Origin: Armatimonadota bacterium
GTDB lineage: Bacteria; Armatimonadota; Fimbriimonadia; Fimbriimonadales; Fimbriimonadaceae
Length of the DNA: 50,179 bases
NCBI GenBank assembly: GCA_029781035.1
Contig: JAKOXK010000051.1
Coordinates: 1-50,179, forward strand
Reading direction: 5' to 3'
The stretch's first letter is position 1, and every line of letters begins with the position of its first letter. The translations under genes were made by a program, and so were the position numbers. Positions 40,611 through 50,119 of this stretch are shown piece after piece. Under the pieces are notes generated by a model. That model was not told where the DNA came from, did no database searches, and saw only the letters and a program-made list of their open reading frames with translations.

Positions 40611-43100
40611 CTAGCGTCTACCCGGGTACGGCGTGCCTTTGACCGCGACCCAGAGGATGTCGTTGAGTTGCTCGTCCATCTCGGACTCTTCGGACTCGAG
40701 ACTCACCTCGTTCGAGTCGGCTTGACGGTACGCGCCCTTGACGTTCGCTTTGCACACGACGTCTTTGTCCGGGAGGACGGCCGTGTACGGCTCGGCATTG
40801 ACCAAGTGGTCGCTGAAAACGGAGATCGGCGGGGCAGTGGCGTCGAACTCGCTCATCGGCGGCATGCCGAGGAGAAGCTCCATGGTGCGCAGCATCGAAT
40901 CGGTGTTGAAAAAGCGGCTGTCGACCCTGTTCTTGGCGATGAATGGACTGATGACGTAGGCGGTGGAGCGGTGGGCGTCGACGTGGTCGAGGCCAGCCTG
41001 CGCGTCGTCTTCGAGGACGCAGATGACGGTCGAGTCCCAGACGGGCGAATGGGAGATGGCGTCGACGAGTTGCCCGACGGCGTAGTCGTTGTCCGCCACT
41101 TGAGACTCCGGCGTGGGCATGCCACTGGCTGTGCCCGAGGTGTGGTCGTCACCAAGCCTCACGAACATCAGTTGCGGCACCTGGCCCCGCTTGACGTATT
41201 GGTCGAACTCGCGCTTCCACTCAGTGAACCGGCTGGGAGCCTTGAACGTTCCGTAGGTCTTGCGCTGGCTCGGATAGGTGAAGCCGTACTTCTCGTAGGC
41301 TTCGCTGTCCGGGTAGCTCAGATCGAAGTGTCGGTAGTCGAGGTCGGTCGTCTTCAATAAGGCCTTTTTCGTCGGCGTGTTGTCGTGCGAGTTCTTCATG
41401 ATGTCGTTCCGCTTGTCGGCAGGGTCTTGGAACTGGTTGTAGAACCCGTAGTTGCGGAACGAGACGCCGTGTTTCGCGCACAAGTCCCACAAGTAGCCGC
41501 TGGGAGGGGTCGCGACGTCGGGAAGGCCGATGAGGTCGACAGGAATGCCGCTGTTGCTGCCTTCGGTGTCGTAGGAACGGCCTCGTCCGCTGTAGTTGTA
41601 GGGCGTGTTGCGGCTGGCATACGCAGAGATCATGCCGGCGGTGGACCACACCCAACCGTCTTGAGAGACTTCGGCGCAGACGTGGAAGTTGTCGAGGAGA
41701 ACGAACCTCTCGGCCAGCGCGTGCTGGTTGGGCGTGACGCGGCGAGGAAAGAGGCAGATGCTCGGGTCGCCGTTGCCTTGGGTCATGTCGCCGAGAACGT
41801 TGTCGTAGGTGCGGTTCTCTTTGATGACATAGACGACGTGCTTGATCCCTGGGTTTGAGAAGCCAGCGAGCGTGGCTTTGTCGAGGCCCGGCCGCACGAA
41901 GTTGTACCGCATGACGTCTCGTGTCATTTCAGCCAGAGGCGCCGCATCGGGAACCTCGAGGCGGCTCACCGTGCCTTCGTAGATGTCTTGCACATAGGTG
42001 CCCCAACCGTTCACGTCCTTTGCGTTCGGTTGCTTGGCTTTGACACCCTTGGCACTGGCGACGAGGAGGTGACCGTCCGGAAGGTACATGACGTCGGTCG
42101 GGAGCCACCCGGTCGGGATGTAGCCCTTCACCTTGTCGGTCGCCAAGTCGACGACGCCGATGGCATCCAACCCCGAGCAAGCTACGTACAGAGTTGCCAC
42201 GTCAGGCGAGAGCGCCATTCCCAGCGGCATCACTCCTGGCAGGGCTCTCAGTTCGGCGGGCCGGATCAGGATCGTCTTGACCACCTTGTCGGTCTTGGGG
42301 TCTATGACACTGACCGTATCGGATCCGGAATTGCTGACGTAGACGAGCCGGTTGGGCCAGTCGACGATCAGGTTTCCTGGTTTGGACCCTACTCGGATGC
42401 TCTTGACCTTTATCTTTGCGCTGAGGTCGACTACGTCCACGCAGCTGTCCCGTTCGCAGCTCACGTAAGCTTTGTCTCCCACGACCACGACGTCATAGGG
42501 ATAGCCACCGACCGCCACACGAAAGTCGAGGGTGGGAGTGGTTCCGGGGCCAAAGACGCTGACGCCTCCCTTGTAGTCCGTCTTGAAGCCCGTCTGGTTG
42601 TCCACGGTGACCAGCTTGCCGTCATCAGAGTAGGCGATGCCGGACTTGTGGAACGGCAGGCCCCGCGACGAAGGGGCAGGATCGTGGAGGGATCCGACGA
42701 GCGCGAACTTCCCACCAGAGACATCGTAGAAACTGATCCGGTCACGGGCGCCTTCGCTCACGGCGAGGTTTTTGGTCTTTGGGTCGAACGCGAGCCCGAA
42801 GTAGAGCCCGTTTGTTGAACCGTCTTTCTTGCCGTTGTAGTCCACCTGGTCGGCGATGGTGCCGTCGCTTGTCCGGACAAGGCTGAGATGCTCGCGGAAG
42901 CCGATCGTGCTCACCACTGCGTACTTTCCGTCCCACGTCAAGAGCATATGGATCGGATAGGAGCCGACTCCGACGTGGGTACCGACTGGGTGGATGTCAC
43001 GACCAACGGAGACTGTGTCTTCGCTCGCCAGGAGCTCGGGGGCCTTCCACGCGATGAACCCGAGGGCGAACAACAGCGCGACCGGCCATAGCAACTTCAT
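40611..43100 (-). CDS. YVTN beta-propeller/phosphoesterase fusion, membrane-anchored
   Basis: 829 residues. An N-terminal membrane anchor or signal (LLWPVALLFALGFIAW) is followed by a seven-blade type propeller (about 35-390; VYVSNSGSDTVSVIDPKTDKVVKTI is the YVTN repeat), and then a phosphoesterase-family domain (about 415-770). The last is marked by GIKHVVYVIKENRTYDNVLGDM, the usual opening of the acid phosphatase/phospholipase C group, and by LMFVRLGDDHTSG and VICVLEDDAQAGLDHVDAHRS, the likely metal-binding part. It probably hydrolyses a phosphate ester outside the cytoplasm; substrate unknown. The last 40 residues are acidic and Ser-rich. Confidence 0.88.
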   Translation of the reverse strand: MKLLWPVALLFALGFIAWKAPELLASEDTVSVGRDIHPVGTHVGVGSYPIHMLLTWDGKYAVVSTIGFREHLSLVRTSDGTIADQVDYNGKKDGSTNGLYFGLAFDPKTKNLAVSEGARDRISFYDVSGGKFALVGSLHDPAPSSRGLPFHKSGIAYSDDGKLVTVDNQTGFKTDYKGGVSVFGPGTTPTLDFRVAVGGYPYDVVVVGDKAYVSCERDSCVDVVDLSAKIKVKSIRVGSKPGNLIVDWPNRLVYVSNSGSDTVSVIDPKTDKVVKTILIRPAELRALPGVMPLGMALSPDVATLYVACSGLDAIGVVDLATDKVKGYIPTGWLPTDVMYLPDGHLLVASAKGVKAKQPNAKDVNGWGTYVQDIYEGTVSRLEVPDAAPLAEMTRDVMRYNFVRPGLDKATLAGFSNPGIKHVVYVIKENRTYDNVLGDMTQGNGDPSICLFPRRVTPNQHALAERFVLLDNFHVCAEVSQDGWVWSTAGMISAYASRNTPYNYSGRGRSYDTEGSNSGIPVDLIGLPDVATPPSGYLWDLCAKHGVSFRNYGFYNQFQDPADKRNDIMKNSHDNTPTKKALLKTTDLDYRHFDLSYPDSEAYEKYGFTYPSQRKTYGTFKAPSRFTEWKREFDQYVKRGQVPQLMFVRLGDDHTSGTASGMPTPESQVADNDYAVGQLVDAISHSPVWDSTVICVLEDDAQAGLDHVDAHRSTAYVISPFIAKNRVDSRFFNTDSMLRTMELLLGMPPMSEFDATAPPISVFSDHLVNAEPYTAVLPDKDVVCKANVKGAYRQADSNEVSLESEESEMDEQLNDILWVAVKGTPYPGRR

Positions 43101-43247
43101 GCCCGTACTTTACTCTGGCCGGATTATCGGGTTGAGAGTTAAGTGTGACAGCCGATAGTTGAAACAGCCGCGCTTCAGTGTCTAGTGCCCTTGGGAAGTG
43201 CGTCTCCTATTCGGGCCGGGACACAGGAAAAGCCGACAGTCCGGGTG

Positions 43248-44579
43248 TCAGAAGAGTCCTTGGAGCTTGCCGGTGCTGTCGCCAAGAGTCTCCACTTTGA
43301 CCCCTGAATAATCAAGCATCGAAAGGAACAGGTTGTTCATCGGCGTCTTGGAGGGGAAGACCCTGTGGCGCCCCGTCTGTAGCTTTCTGCCGCCCCGTCC
43401 AGCGAGAAGTATCGGCAGGTCGTCATGGTTGTGTCGGTTGCCGTCGCTGATACCACCCCCGTAGACGACGAGCGAGTTGTCGAGCAGGGTGCCGCCAGGC
43501 TCTTTGACTGCCCGCATCTTGTTCAGCACGTACGCGAGTTGTTCGACGTGGAACGTGTCGATCGCCTTTTTCTTGGCTAGCTTGCCAGGGTCGCCGCCGT
43601 GGTGGCTGATATCGTGATGACCGTCGCTGATGTCGATCTCTCGGTAGGGTCGGTTGCTGCCTTCATTGGCGAACATGAATGTGCAGACGCGAGTGAGGTC
43701 TGCCTGAAGCGCGATGACCATCATGTCTCCAAGAAGGCGGATGTGTTCTCCGCGGTCTTGAGGGATGCCTGGCGGAGCCTTGATCCCGCTGGCGAGAGCG
43801 GCGACGTCCTTTTCGCTCTTTGACAGTCTTTGTTCTATTTCGCGGACGGCCGTGAAGTACTCGTCCATCTTCTCTCGGTCGCGGCTGCCGAGCTGGTTCA
43901 GAAGGCTGCTCGCGTCTTCGGTGACAAAGTCAAGGATGCTGCGCCGCGTGGCATCACGTTGGGCGCGGTTGGCGGCTTCGTCAAGTTCGTCGCCATTGCC
44001 GAACAGGCGCTCGAAGAGGGCGCGCGGGCTCACCTCCTTGGCATTGGGAGTGGCTGGACCGCGCCACGAAATGCTGCTGGAGTAGGCGCAGGAGTAGCCG
44101 CTGTCACAGTCGCCGGCAAGGGCGCCGCGCTCACAGCCAATCTCTAGACTTGGGAACTTGCTTTGTTGGCCTATGTGTGCCGCTGCCACTTGGTCGACTG
44201 AGACCCCGACGTGGATGTCGGCGCCGGATGTTTTGAAAGGATGGACTCCGGTCAGCCATGCTGCGCACGACCGTGCGTGGTCGCCGGGGCCGTCGCCGTT
44301 GGCAAAGGCGTTCATTTGGGCCAAGCCGGTCAGCACGTTGAGTTCGTCTTCAAGTCCGCTGAGTGGGGCCAGGGTCGGGCTCAGTACGAGTCCGCCTTCA
44401 GCCGTCGGGGTCCACTCGGCCATGTTGATGCCGTTCGGCACGAACAGGAACGCCATGCGCACAGGTGCCGCTTTGGGGGTCTGGGCAAGAGCGCTCAGGG
44501 GAGCCATCACCTCGAGATAGGGGAGTGCGACGGTGACTCCAAGACCTCGGAGAAACGTACGGCGATTGATGGTAGGCAT
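43248..44579 (-). CDS. DUF1552 secreted protein
   Basis: 443 residues with a twin-arginine-type signal (NRRTFLRGLGVTVALPYLEVMAPLSALA). The mature part contains the DUF1552 features MAFLFVPNGINMAEWTP, GGDPGKLAKKKAIDTFHVEQLAYVLNKM and SLVVYGGGISDGNRHNHDDLPILLAGRGG (about residues 370-400). The family belongs to the alkaline-phosphatase-like (DUF1501-related) superfamily; its substrate is not known. It lies 83 bp downstream of the DUF1592 gene on the same strand, the standard pairing. Confidence 0.9.
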   Translation of the reverse strand: MPTINRRTFLRGLGVTVALPYLEVMAPLSALAQTPKAAPVRMAFLFVPNGINMAEWTPTAEGGLVLSPTLAPLSGLEDELNVLTGLAQMNAFANGDGPGDHARSCAAWLTGVHPFKTSGADIHVGVSVDQVAAAHIGQQSKFPSLEIGCERGALAGDCDSGYSCAYSSSISWRGPATPNAKEVSPRALFERLFGNGDELDEAANRAQRDATRRSILDFVTEDASSLLNQLGSRDREKMDEYFTAVREIEQRLSKSEKDVAALASGIKAPPGIPQDRGEHIRLLGDMMVIALQADLTRVCTFMFANEGSNRPYREIDISDGHHDISHHGGDPGKLAKKKAIDTFHVEQLAYVLNKMRAVKEPGGTLLDNSLVVYGGGISDGNRHNHDDLPILLAGRGGRKLQTGRHRVFPSKTPMNNLFLSMLDYSGVKVETLGDSTGKLQGLF

Positions 44580-44661
44580 GGGGGCTCGGGCTCAGACTCG
44601 AGTGCGCGGTCCAGCCACGCCACCCGAGTCGTCAGTTCGGACTTACCTCATTATAGGGCAA

Positions 44662-46935
44662 CTAGAGTGATCTCTTTCGAAAGGGATCGCTGAGGACGAC
44701 GGCTTTGATGAGTGTCCGCATCCGGTAGCCGTCCTTCTTGACGGTCTTGAGGATTGCGTCTACATGGCACGTGTCCTGGGGCCGGAGTCCGCGACCCGTC
44801 GCATAGGTGAGCATCTTCTCAGCGAGGCTCCGGACAAAATCGTCCTTTCGGTCGAGGAGGATCCTCTTGAGGTCGACGGGCCCGTCCACCTTCTGGCCTC
44901 CAGGAAGCTCACCGGTCGCGTCGACAGGGAACTGGCCGTCGGAAGTGCGCCATCTGCCGACGGGATCATAGTTTTCAAGTGCAAAGCCAAGACCGTCCAT
45001 CGGTGCGTGACACGTGGCGCACTGGGGGTCTTTGCGGTGCTGGGCCATTCGTTCTTTGATCGGCAGACTGGGCTTGATCGCTTGGTCGTCCATCAAGATG
45101 GGCACGTTGGGGGGAGGCGGTGGCGGCGGGGTGCCCAGGATGTTCTCGAGGATCCACTTGCCGCGCTTGACCGGAGACGTACGGTTCGGGTTGCTTGTGA
45201 CGATGAGGAAAGCGGCGGTACCCAGAAGACCTCCTCGCCGCCTGTCAGGCATCTTCACCGCTCGGAACTGGTCGCCGACGACATTGGGGATACCGTAGAA
45301 GTCGGCCAATCGGTGGTTGAGGAAGCTCGTGTCCGTGTCAATGAGGGTCAGTACGCTCTTGTCCTCGTTGACGACGTCCATGAACAGGCTGTCCACTTCG
45401 TGGAGCATGTCGTTGCGGAGCGAAGCGTCGAACGTGGCGTAAAGCCGTGGGTCGGGCGAGGCGACCTCGATCTTGCGCAATTGGAAGGCTTGCTCGGCAA
45501 AGTCCTCGGCAAGGCTTCGGCCCTTGGCGCTCTGGAGCATTCGGTCGACCTCGGCGGCAAGGACGCCCGGGTCAGCCAGCTTCCCGCTTGCCGCGTCCGA
45601 GAAGAGTTGGGAGTCCGGCATCGAGCCCCACAGGAAGTAGCTGAGCCGCGTCGCGAGTTCGTAGCCGTCCAGAGCCGCTCCTTCCGTGGGCTCGACGCGG
45701 AATAGGAAGTTCGGCGAGGCCAGTGTAGCGGCAACGCAGACTTGCATTGCGCGTTCAAAAGTCTCGCCCCGTTTCCTTGTGGCGGTGTAGAGGGCGACGA
45801 GTCGCTGGGTCTCGTCTGGGCGGACTGGGCGGCGAAACGCCCGGGCGGCGAATCCGGCAAGGATCGATCGTGGCGTTTCCAGGTCCGAGTCGGACTTTGG
45901 CAGCAAGGTGATCGGACCGTTCGGCAACGGTGGCTGGGCAGCCGGCTTTGTCAGCTCAATACGAGTGACGAAGAGGTTCCTGTCCCGGCTGTTCGGATCC
46001 GGGTTTTGTGGGTCGTAGAAGTCGTTGACAAACGACACGGCCAGTTCATGGTGGCCAGGGGTCGCGTCGATCGGAAACTGGAAGACGGTCGGGTGCTGCG
46101 CCGTGGCTTTGACCTCGACGGCACCCACTGGAGTCCGGTCCCAAGTCACTCTCAGGCGGGGCAGCTCGTTGCCAGCCCTCTGTCCCCAGGCGGTGACCTT
46201 GGCCAAACACTCGCCGCCTTCAGGCACCTGGAGCTGGCAGACGGCGGTGTCGTTCGAGAAGAAGACGATTTCGCCGTCGCTTCCGATGTTGGATCCCTGG
46301 CCCCGTTCGGCACGTTCGGGATCTAGGGCCAGGTCAAAGCCCCGAGGAACCTTGATCCAGGCAGTTGCGACCTTCTCTGCAGCAGAGAGGTACTTGTCCA
46401 TGAGGAGGGGCGAAACGCTGAGGACATCCCCCATGTTGTCGAACCCCATGCCGACGTCGTCGGAGGGGAAGTCGTCGGACAGGTGAAGGTTCAGGCCGGT
46501 CAGATCACGCACGGTGTTGTCGTATTCGCGACGGTTAAGCCTTCGGATTGTGACTCTGCCAGGATCGGCCAGTTTGCAGTCGGTGGCGAGCACCGATTCG
46601 ACCCAAGTCACGATCTTCTGACGCTCGGCATCGGACGGCATGAGCCCGCTGGGCGGCATGGTGTGGGACTTGACGTTGAAAGCGACCCGGCCCCATCGCC
46701 CAGGATCGTCCGTCACGGTTTTCAGCGCGGAGACTTTGACGAGGGAGAGGCCGCCGGCCGGGTCTTTGCCGCCATGACACCGGCCGCAGTACTTCGCCAA
46801 GAGTGGAGCGACGTCAGACTTGAGCTGCGACTCAAGCTCTTGGACTTGGGTCGGCGGCGTCGAACTCGGCGTGAAAACGGCCCACGCGAGGAACGCGAGG
46901 CTCATGCACGCTCCTGCCCAGTGTCTCTGCGCCAT
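44662..46935 (-). CDS. DUF1587/1592/1588/1585 cytochrome-type secreted protein
   Basis: 757 residues with an N-terminal signal (LAFLAWAVFTPSS). Order of domains: PSD1-type heme c segment (CGRCH, about residue 50), DUF1587 (TIRRLNRREYDNTVRDLTGL, about 150), a beta-sandwich like a carbohydrate-binding module (about 210-320), DUF1595, DUF1592 (ELATRLSYFLWGSMPD, about 425), DUF1588 (GLLGTAAFLIVTSNPNRTSPVKRGKWILENILG with the second heme motif CATCH, about 575-645) and DUF1585 at the end. Length and order are standard. It probably works with the DUF1552 protein in extracytoplasmic breakdown; the substrate is unproven. Confidence 0.92.
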   Translation of the reverse strand: MAQRHWAGACMSLAFLAWAVFTPSSTPPTQVQELESQLKSDVAPLLAKYCGRCHGGKDPAGGLSLVKVSALKTVTDDPGRWGRVAFNVKSHTMPPSGLMPSDAERQKIVTWVESVLATDCKLADPGRVTIRRLNRREYDNTVRDLTGLNLHLSDDFPSDDVGMGFDNMGDVLSVSPLLMDKYLSAAEKVATAWIKVPRGFDLALDPERAERGQGSNIGSDGEIVFFSNDTAVCQLQVPEGGECLAKVTAWGQRAGNELPRLRVTWDRTPVGAVEVKATAQHPTVFQFPIDATPGHHELAVSFVNDFYDPQNPDPNSRDRNLFVTRIELTKPAAQPPLPNGPITLLPKSDSDLETPRSILAGFAARAFRRPVRPDETQRLVALYTATRKRGETFERAMQVCVAATLASPNFLFRVEPTEGAALDGYELATRLSYFLWGSMPDSQLFSDAASGKLADPGVLAAEVDRMLQSAKGRSLAEDFAEQAFQLRKIEVASPDPRLYATFDASLRNDMLHEVDSLFMDVVNEDKSVLTLIDTDTSFLNHRLADFYGIPNVVGDQFRAVKMPDRRRGGLLGTAAFLIVTSNPNRTSPVKRGKWILENILGTPPPPPPPNVPILMDDQAIKPSLPIKERMAQHRKDPQCATCHAPMDGLGFALENYDPVGRWRTSDGQFPVDATGELPGGQKVDGPVDLKRILLDRKDDFVRSLAEKMLTYATGRGLRPQDTCHVDAILKTVKKDGYRMRTLIKAVVLSDPFRKRSL

Positions 46936-47001
46936 GGTCCTAGTCTACAGGAGATGGTCGGACAACTGGACTGCCAACTTCCGAGTGAGTCCTTCACGCC
47001 C

Positions 47002-48534
47002 TCATCTTGAGCGTTCGAGCTTCACTTCATCGAACCAATCGCGGACCGCTTCACCCCATGTGTAGTCAGTTTCGAAATCAACGGGCAGTCCGTGTTCGAC
47101 AAGCGCTTGGGCACAGCCGAGATAGTCCCCATCAGGAACCGGCATGAACCGTGAGGCGAAACTGAGGGTGCCTGCAACGTTGTCACCGTAACCGTGAGAC
47201 TCAGTCCACGAGGCTCCGTTTTCGAGCAGGAACCGCGTCATCGGCACGTCGCCCCGGAAAACGGCCAGGTTGAGGGCGGTTGCGTCCCAGTCACCTCCCC
47301 GGGCCGCCAGTGGCCAGCCCATGGTCACCAAGGCTCTGACGGCAGGCAGGTCACCGGCCTGGGCCAGATCGGGCAGAAGCCTCTGGTCGTGAGGGCTGAG
47401 TTGGCCCAAGAGGCCGGGCGACTCGGCCAAAAGGTGACGGGCACCCGCGAGATCACCGCTCGCGCAGCGGGCGACGAACGCCTCGATCGGTTGCAGGGCC
47501 GATGGGCCGAACAATGCCGCGACGTCGGGCAATCCATGCCTCAGGGCCATGGCGTAGTAAGGTTCCTTCGCTTGATCGGGGTTCGGATCTGCCCCAGCAT
47601 CGAGAAGAGCCTGGACATGAGCGGGGCTCCGGCGACGATAGATGGCCCAACTAATGGAGGTGTGCTCACCGAGGCGCTCGTTGGGGTCACCTCCGTGCTG
47701 CAGGAGCAAGCGGAGCCGGTCGAGGTCGTCGAAATCGAGGGTGTGGAAGACCGAGTTTGTGCCGCTGACGCGGGCGCCCGCTTCGAGGAGCAGGCGGGTG
47801 CAAGCCAGATCCCTCGTCTCGCAACTGTGGTAGAGGGATTCGTTGTCATTGGGATTGGCCCCCGCTTCGAGCAGAATCCGGGTCACGTCGGCGTCATGGA
47901 CGCGCCCAGCGGCGCCGAATAACGCTGACAAAGGCCAATCGGGAGATGATGATTCGACGTAGCTGCCGTTCGGGTCGGCACCGGCGCTGAGCAGGAGGCG
48001 GACCACCTCGAGGATCTTGGGCTTATAACCGTCCTGTGCAGCGAGTGAGGAGTGAGTGGCCATGACCAACGGGGGCGCGCTGAACGGGCCACCAGGCTGG
48101 TTCACCCAACCAGCGGCTTGTAGAGCACGCTCCACTGTGGACAGGTGGCCCACGGTGCAAGCGAGCCAAGGGTCAGAGTCGATCGTCCTCGGGACTTGCT
48201 CATAGAACCTCGCCGCGTCGGCCGGTCTGGCTCGAGAGAAGCTGTGTCCAATCGCAAGCACGGCGAAAGCGGCTCGTGCCTGGTCGGCCGGTAGGGAAAG
48301 TGAGACCTTGGCCTCGGCCGCGCGCTTGAGGGCCAACCAGGAGGTGAACCCGTATTCCCGCGCCAGGCAGGACTGAGCATCGTGCAGTTTGAAGGTTGGG
48401 CCGAGAGGGAGGTGTGGCGCGGACTCTCTCACCCGCTCGACAGCTGCAGGGTCGTCTTGGCGCACGGCCCGGCACAAAGATTTGGCTTGAGCGCGAAGGT
48501 GGTCGAGGTTGGGACGGTCAGGAAGTTGCTTCAT
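47002..48534 (-). CDS. Ankyrin-repeat protein
   Basis: 510 residues, no signal peptide. The N-terminus (about 1-75; LDHLRAQAKSLCRAVRQDD, then LAREYGFTSWLALKRA) is a region often seen at the start of bacterial ankyrin proteins. Ankyrin units follow with the signature LLxAGADPN: LLLSAGADPNGS (about 182), LLEAGANPND (about 220), LLLEAGARVSG, LLLQHGGDPNERLG, LLDAGADPNPD (about 330), and further units near 395-470. It is a protein-binding scaffold; the partner is unknown. It lies upstream of the DUF1592 gene on the same strand with 66 bp between. Confidence 0.88.
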   Translation of the reverse strand: MKQLPDRPNLDHLRAQAKSLCRAVRQDDPAAVERVRESAPHLPLGPTFKLHDAQSCLAREYGFTSWLALKRAAEAKVSLSLPADQARAAFAVLAIGHSFSRARPADAARFYEQVPRTIDSDPWLACTVGHLSTVERALQAAGWVNQPGGPFSAPPLVMATHSSLAAQDGYKPKILEVVRLLLSAGADPNGSYVESSSPDWPLSALFGAAGRVHDADVTRILLEAGANPNDNESLYHSCETRDLACTRLLLEAGARVSGTNSVFHTLDFDDLDRLRLLLQHGGDPNERLGEHTSISWAIYRRRSPAHVQALLDAGADPNPDQAKEPYYAMALRHGLPDVAALFGPSALQPIEAFVARCASGDLAGARHLLAESPGLLGQLSPHDQRLLPDLAQAGDLPAVRALVTMGWPLAARGGDWDATALNLAVFRGDVPMTRFLLENGASWTESHGYGDNVAGTLSFASRFMPVPDGDYLGCAQALVEHGLPVDFETDYTWGEAVRDWFDEVKLERSR

Positions 48535-48732
48535 TTTGAGTCTCTATGCGAAGGTTCTGCCCAGGACTCGCAACATGGGCCGCACAAAGGCTCTAGGAAT
48601 CAGTTGTTGATGGACAAGGCGGGTTGAACCCTTTCCGCGAGTCCGGTGGCTTCCTTGACGGCCATGTCCATTATAGACCGGCCGGCAACACAGACTGGGA
48701 AGCGTGCTTCCTGAACTGCCCGTGGCGAGGCG

Positions 48733-48996
48733 TCAATCCTCGTTGGCACAGGCGCACGAAGGTCCGCACGGTGTTTCCGGCTTCGTGGTCTTTTCTGCAT
48801 CGGCTGCAGGTGCGCTCGCCTTATAGTCGTTGATGTGGAAACCGGATCCCTTGAAGAGGACGGCCGTTGGCTGGATCAGCCGCTTCAGCGTTCCCTGGCC
48901 GCCACAGTCGCAGTTCTTGAGCGGATCGTCGCTAATACGCTGTTCGACCTCGATAGTCTGCTCGCACTTCTGGCATTCGTAAACGTAAGTCGGCAT
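48733..48996 (-). CDS. FmdB-family zinc ribbon protein
   Basis: 87 residues from MPTYVYECQKC, the family's fixed N-terminus, so the ATG 15 bp further upstream is rejected. The CxxC pair (Cys8-Cys11) and NCDCGGQGTLKRL form the zinc ribbon; the motif usually reads CPxCG, here CDCG. The tail (SAPAADAEKTTKPETPCGPSCACANED) is Cys-rich and disordered. A putative regulatory protein. Divergent from TerC. The bases 48535-48732 hold no gene. Confidence 0.85.
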   Translation of the reverse strand: MPTYVYECQKCEQTIEVEQRISDDPLKNCDCGGQGTLKRLIQPTAVLFKGSGFHINDYKASAPAADAEKTTKPETPCGPSCACANED

Positions 48997-49004
48997 CGTC
49001 AGTG

Positions 49005-49117
49005 GCTCCAATGGGAGTTTCCGGGTGCAAGGGCACCGTCGTCAACTACCGGGAAGGGATTGTGGCACGGACGGATTCACGAGTCGCACGGACTTTGGTC
49101 CGCCCGTCCCATGGTTC
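49005..49117 (+). promoter_or_regulatory. Possible yybP-ykoY (Mn2+) riboswitch before terC
   Basis: CCAATGGG (49008-49015) can pair with CCCATGG (49108-49114) as an enclosing helix. It is followed by GAG, a GGTGC-AAGG-GCACC hairpin (49024-49037), then GTCGTCAACTACCG, which matches the conserved GUCGUCAA-CG loop of the yybP-ykoY class. The class typically controls TerC and other metal exporters, and TerC starts 82 bp downstream. The first loop (GGAGTTT instead of GGAGUAG) is imperfect. Confidence 0.45.
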
Positions 49118-49198
49118 CTGTCCCTGCTTCTGAACCTAGTCTTCCTGCGCCGGACCCTAAGAAGAAGCCAATATCATGGGAGCCCCGTAAGGTTGAAG

Positions 49199-49909
49199 AT
49201 GCTCGGCCAGACCTTTGCTCTCAGTGACCTGCCTGTCATCGGGCTCCTCGTGTTGCTTGAGGGCCTTCTGTCGGCGGACAACGCTCTGGTGTTGGCGATC
49301 ATGGTGAGGCACCTGGACCTGCACAAGCAGAAGACTGCCCTCAGTCTCGGCCTGTCAATGTCCTTCATCTTCCGCTTTGCCGCAATCCTGGTCGCCACTC
49401 AGGTGATGAAGCTCTGGTGGCTTCAGACGGTAGGCGCGGCATATCTGATCTACTTGCCGCTGAAGCACTTTTTCTGGTCCGGAGACTCGGGCCACGACAA
49501 GGAACGGAAGGCGATGAGCTATGGGGCGACGATCTTCGCCCTGGCGGTGACGGACGTCGCGTTCGCGGTGGACAGCGTGCTCGCGGCGGTGGCGACCGTC
49601 CGCGGACCAGACAAGGTCTGGGTCGTCGTCGCTGGTGCCCTTCTGGGAGTGGTCGCCCTGCGGTTCGCCGCAAGTGGATTCATCAAGCTCCTTGCGCGGT
49701 ACCCGGCGCTCGACCATATGGCGTACTTGCTGGTCGGCTGGGCTGGGGTCAAGCTCTTTGTGGAATCAGGCCACACGTTCGAGGAGGCAAGCCCCGGCGT
49801 GCTCCCCTTCCACTGGCCCGCCATGCCACCTGCGCTGTTTTGGAGCGTGATGGGGGTCATCGTGGTGGTCGGCACGTGGGTGGCGGTGCGCGGGAGGAAG
49901 GGGGAGTAG
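49199..49909 (+). CDS. TerC-family integral membrane protein
   Basis: 236 residues from the ATG of MLGQTFALSD; an in-frame start 174 bp upstream would include non-homologous sequence and the possible riboswitch. Seven membrane segments: about 10-28 (LPVIGLLVLLEGLLSADNALVLAIM, with the family Asp-Asn pair), 42-62, 70-90, 105-130 (ATIFALAVTDVAFAVDSVLAAVA, the second conserved Asp motif), 140-160, 170-190 and 210-230. TerC/Alx proteins export manganese or act in metal handling. Confidence 0.9.
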   Translation: MLGQTFALSDLPVIGLLVLLEGLLSADNALVLAIMVRHLDLHKQKTALSLGLSMSFIFRFAAILVATQVMKLWWLQTVGAAYLIYLPLKHFFWSGDSGHDKERKAMSYGATIFALAVTDVAFAVDSVLAAVATVRGPDKVWVVVAGALLGVVALRFAASGFIKLLARYPALDHMAYLLVGWAGVKLFVESGHTFEEASPGVLPFHWPAMPPALFWSVMGVIVVVGTWVAVRGRKGE

Positions 49910-49927
49910 GGTTTCGGGTCTCGGATA

Positions 49928-49968
49928 CCCCTTCCTTGTGTCGATCCTTGTGCGACATGAGGAAGGGG
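49928..49968 (+). terminator. Long hairpin after terC
   Basis: CCCCTTCCT (49928-49936) pairs with AGGAAGGGG (49960-49968), and TGTCG with CGACA inside. No T run follows. It lies 19 bp past the terC stop. Confidence 0.5.
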
Positions 49969-50000
49969 CGAGGGGATGGAGATCCGGATCCGGTCCTTCT

Positions 50001-50060
50001 CCACCCCCAACCCCCTCCTCATCAGCACGAACATCTGACGAGGAGGGGGCTTCGGACTCC
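50001..50060. repeat. GC-rich palindromic repeat, copy 3
   Basis: CCACCCCCAACCCCCTCCTC followed by a spacer and GAGGAGGGGGCTTC. It shares both flanks and the CACGA-CAT spacer words with 4341-4405 and 352-407 in island 1. Here it is intergenic, its usual setting. Confidence 0.7.
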
Positions 50061-50119
50061 CCAAACCCCATTCCCTAGTCCCCACTCCCCGCTCCCCCAC
50101 GGGTAGCCTTGCGGCGCTC

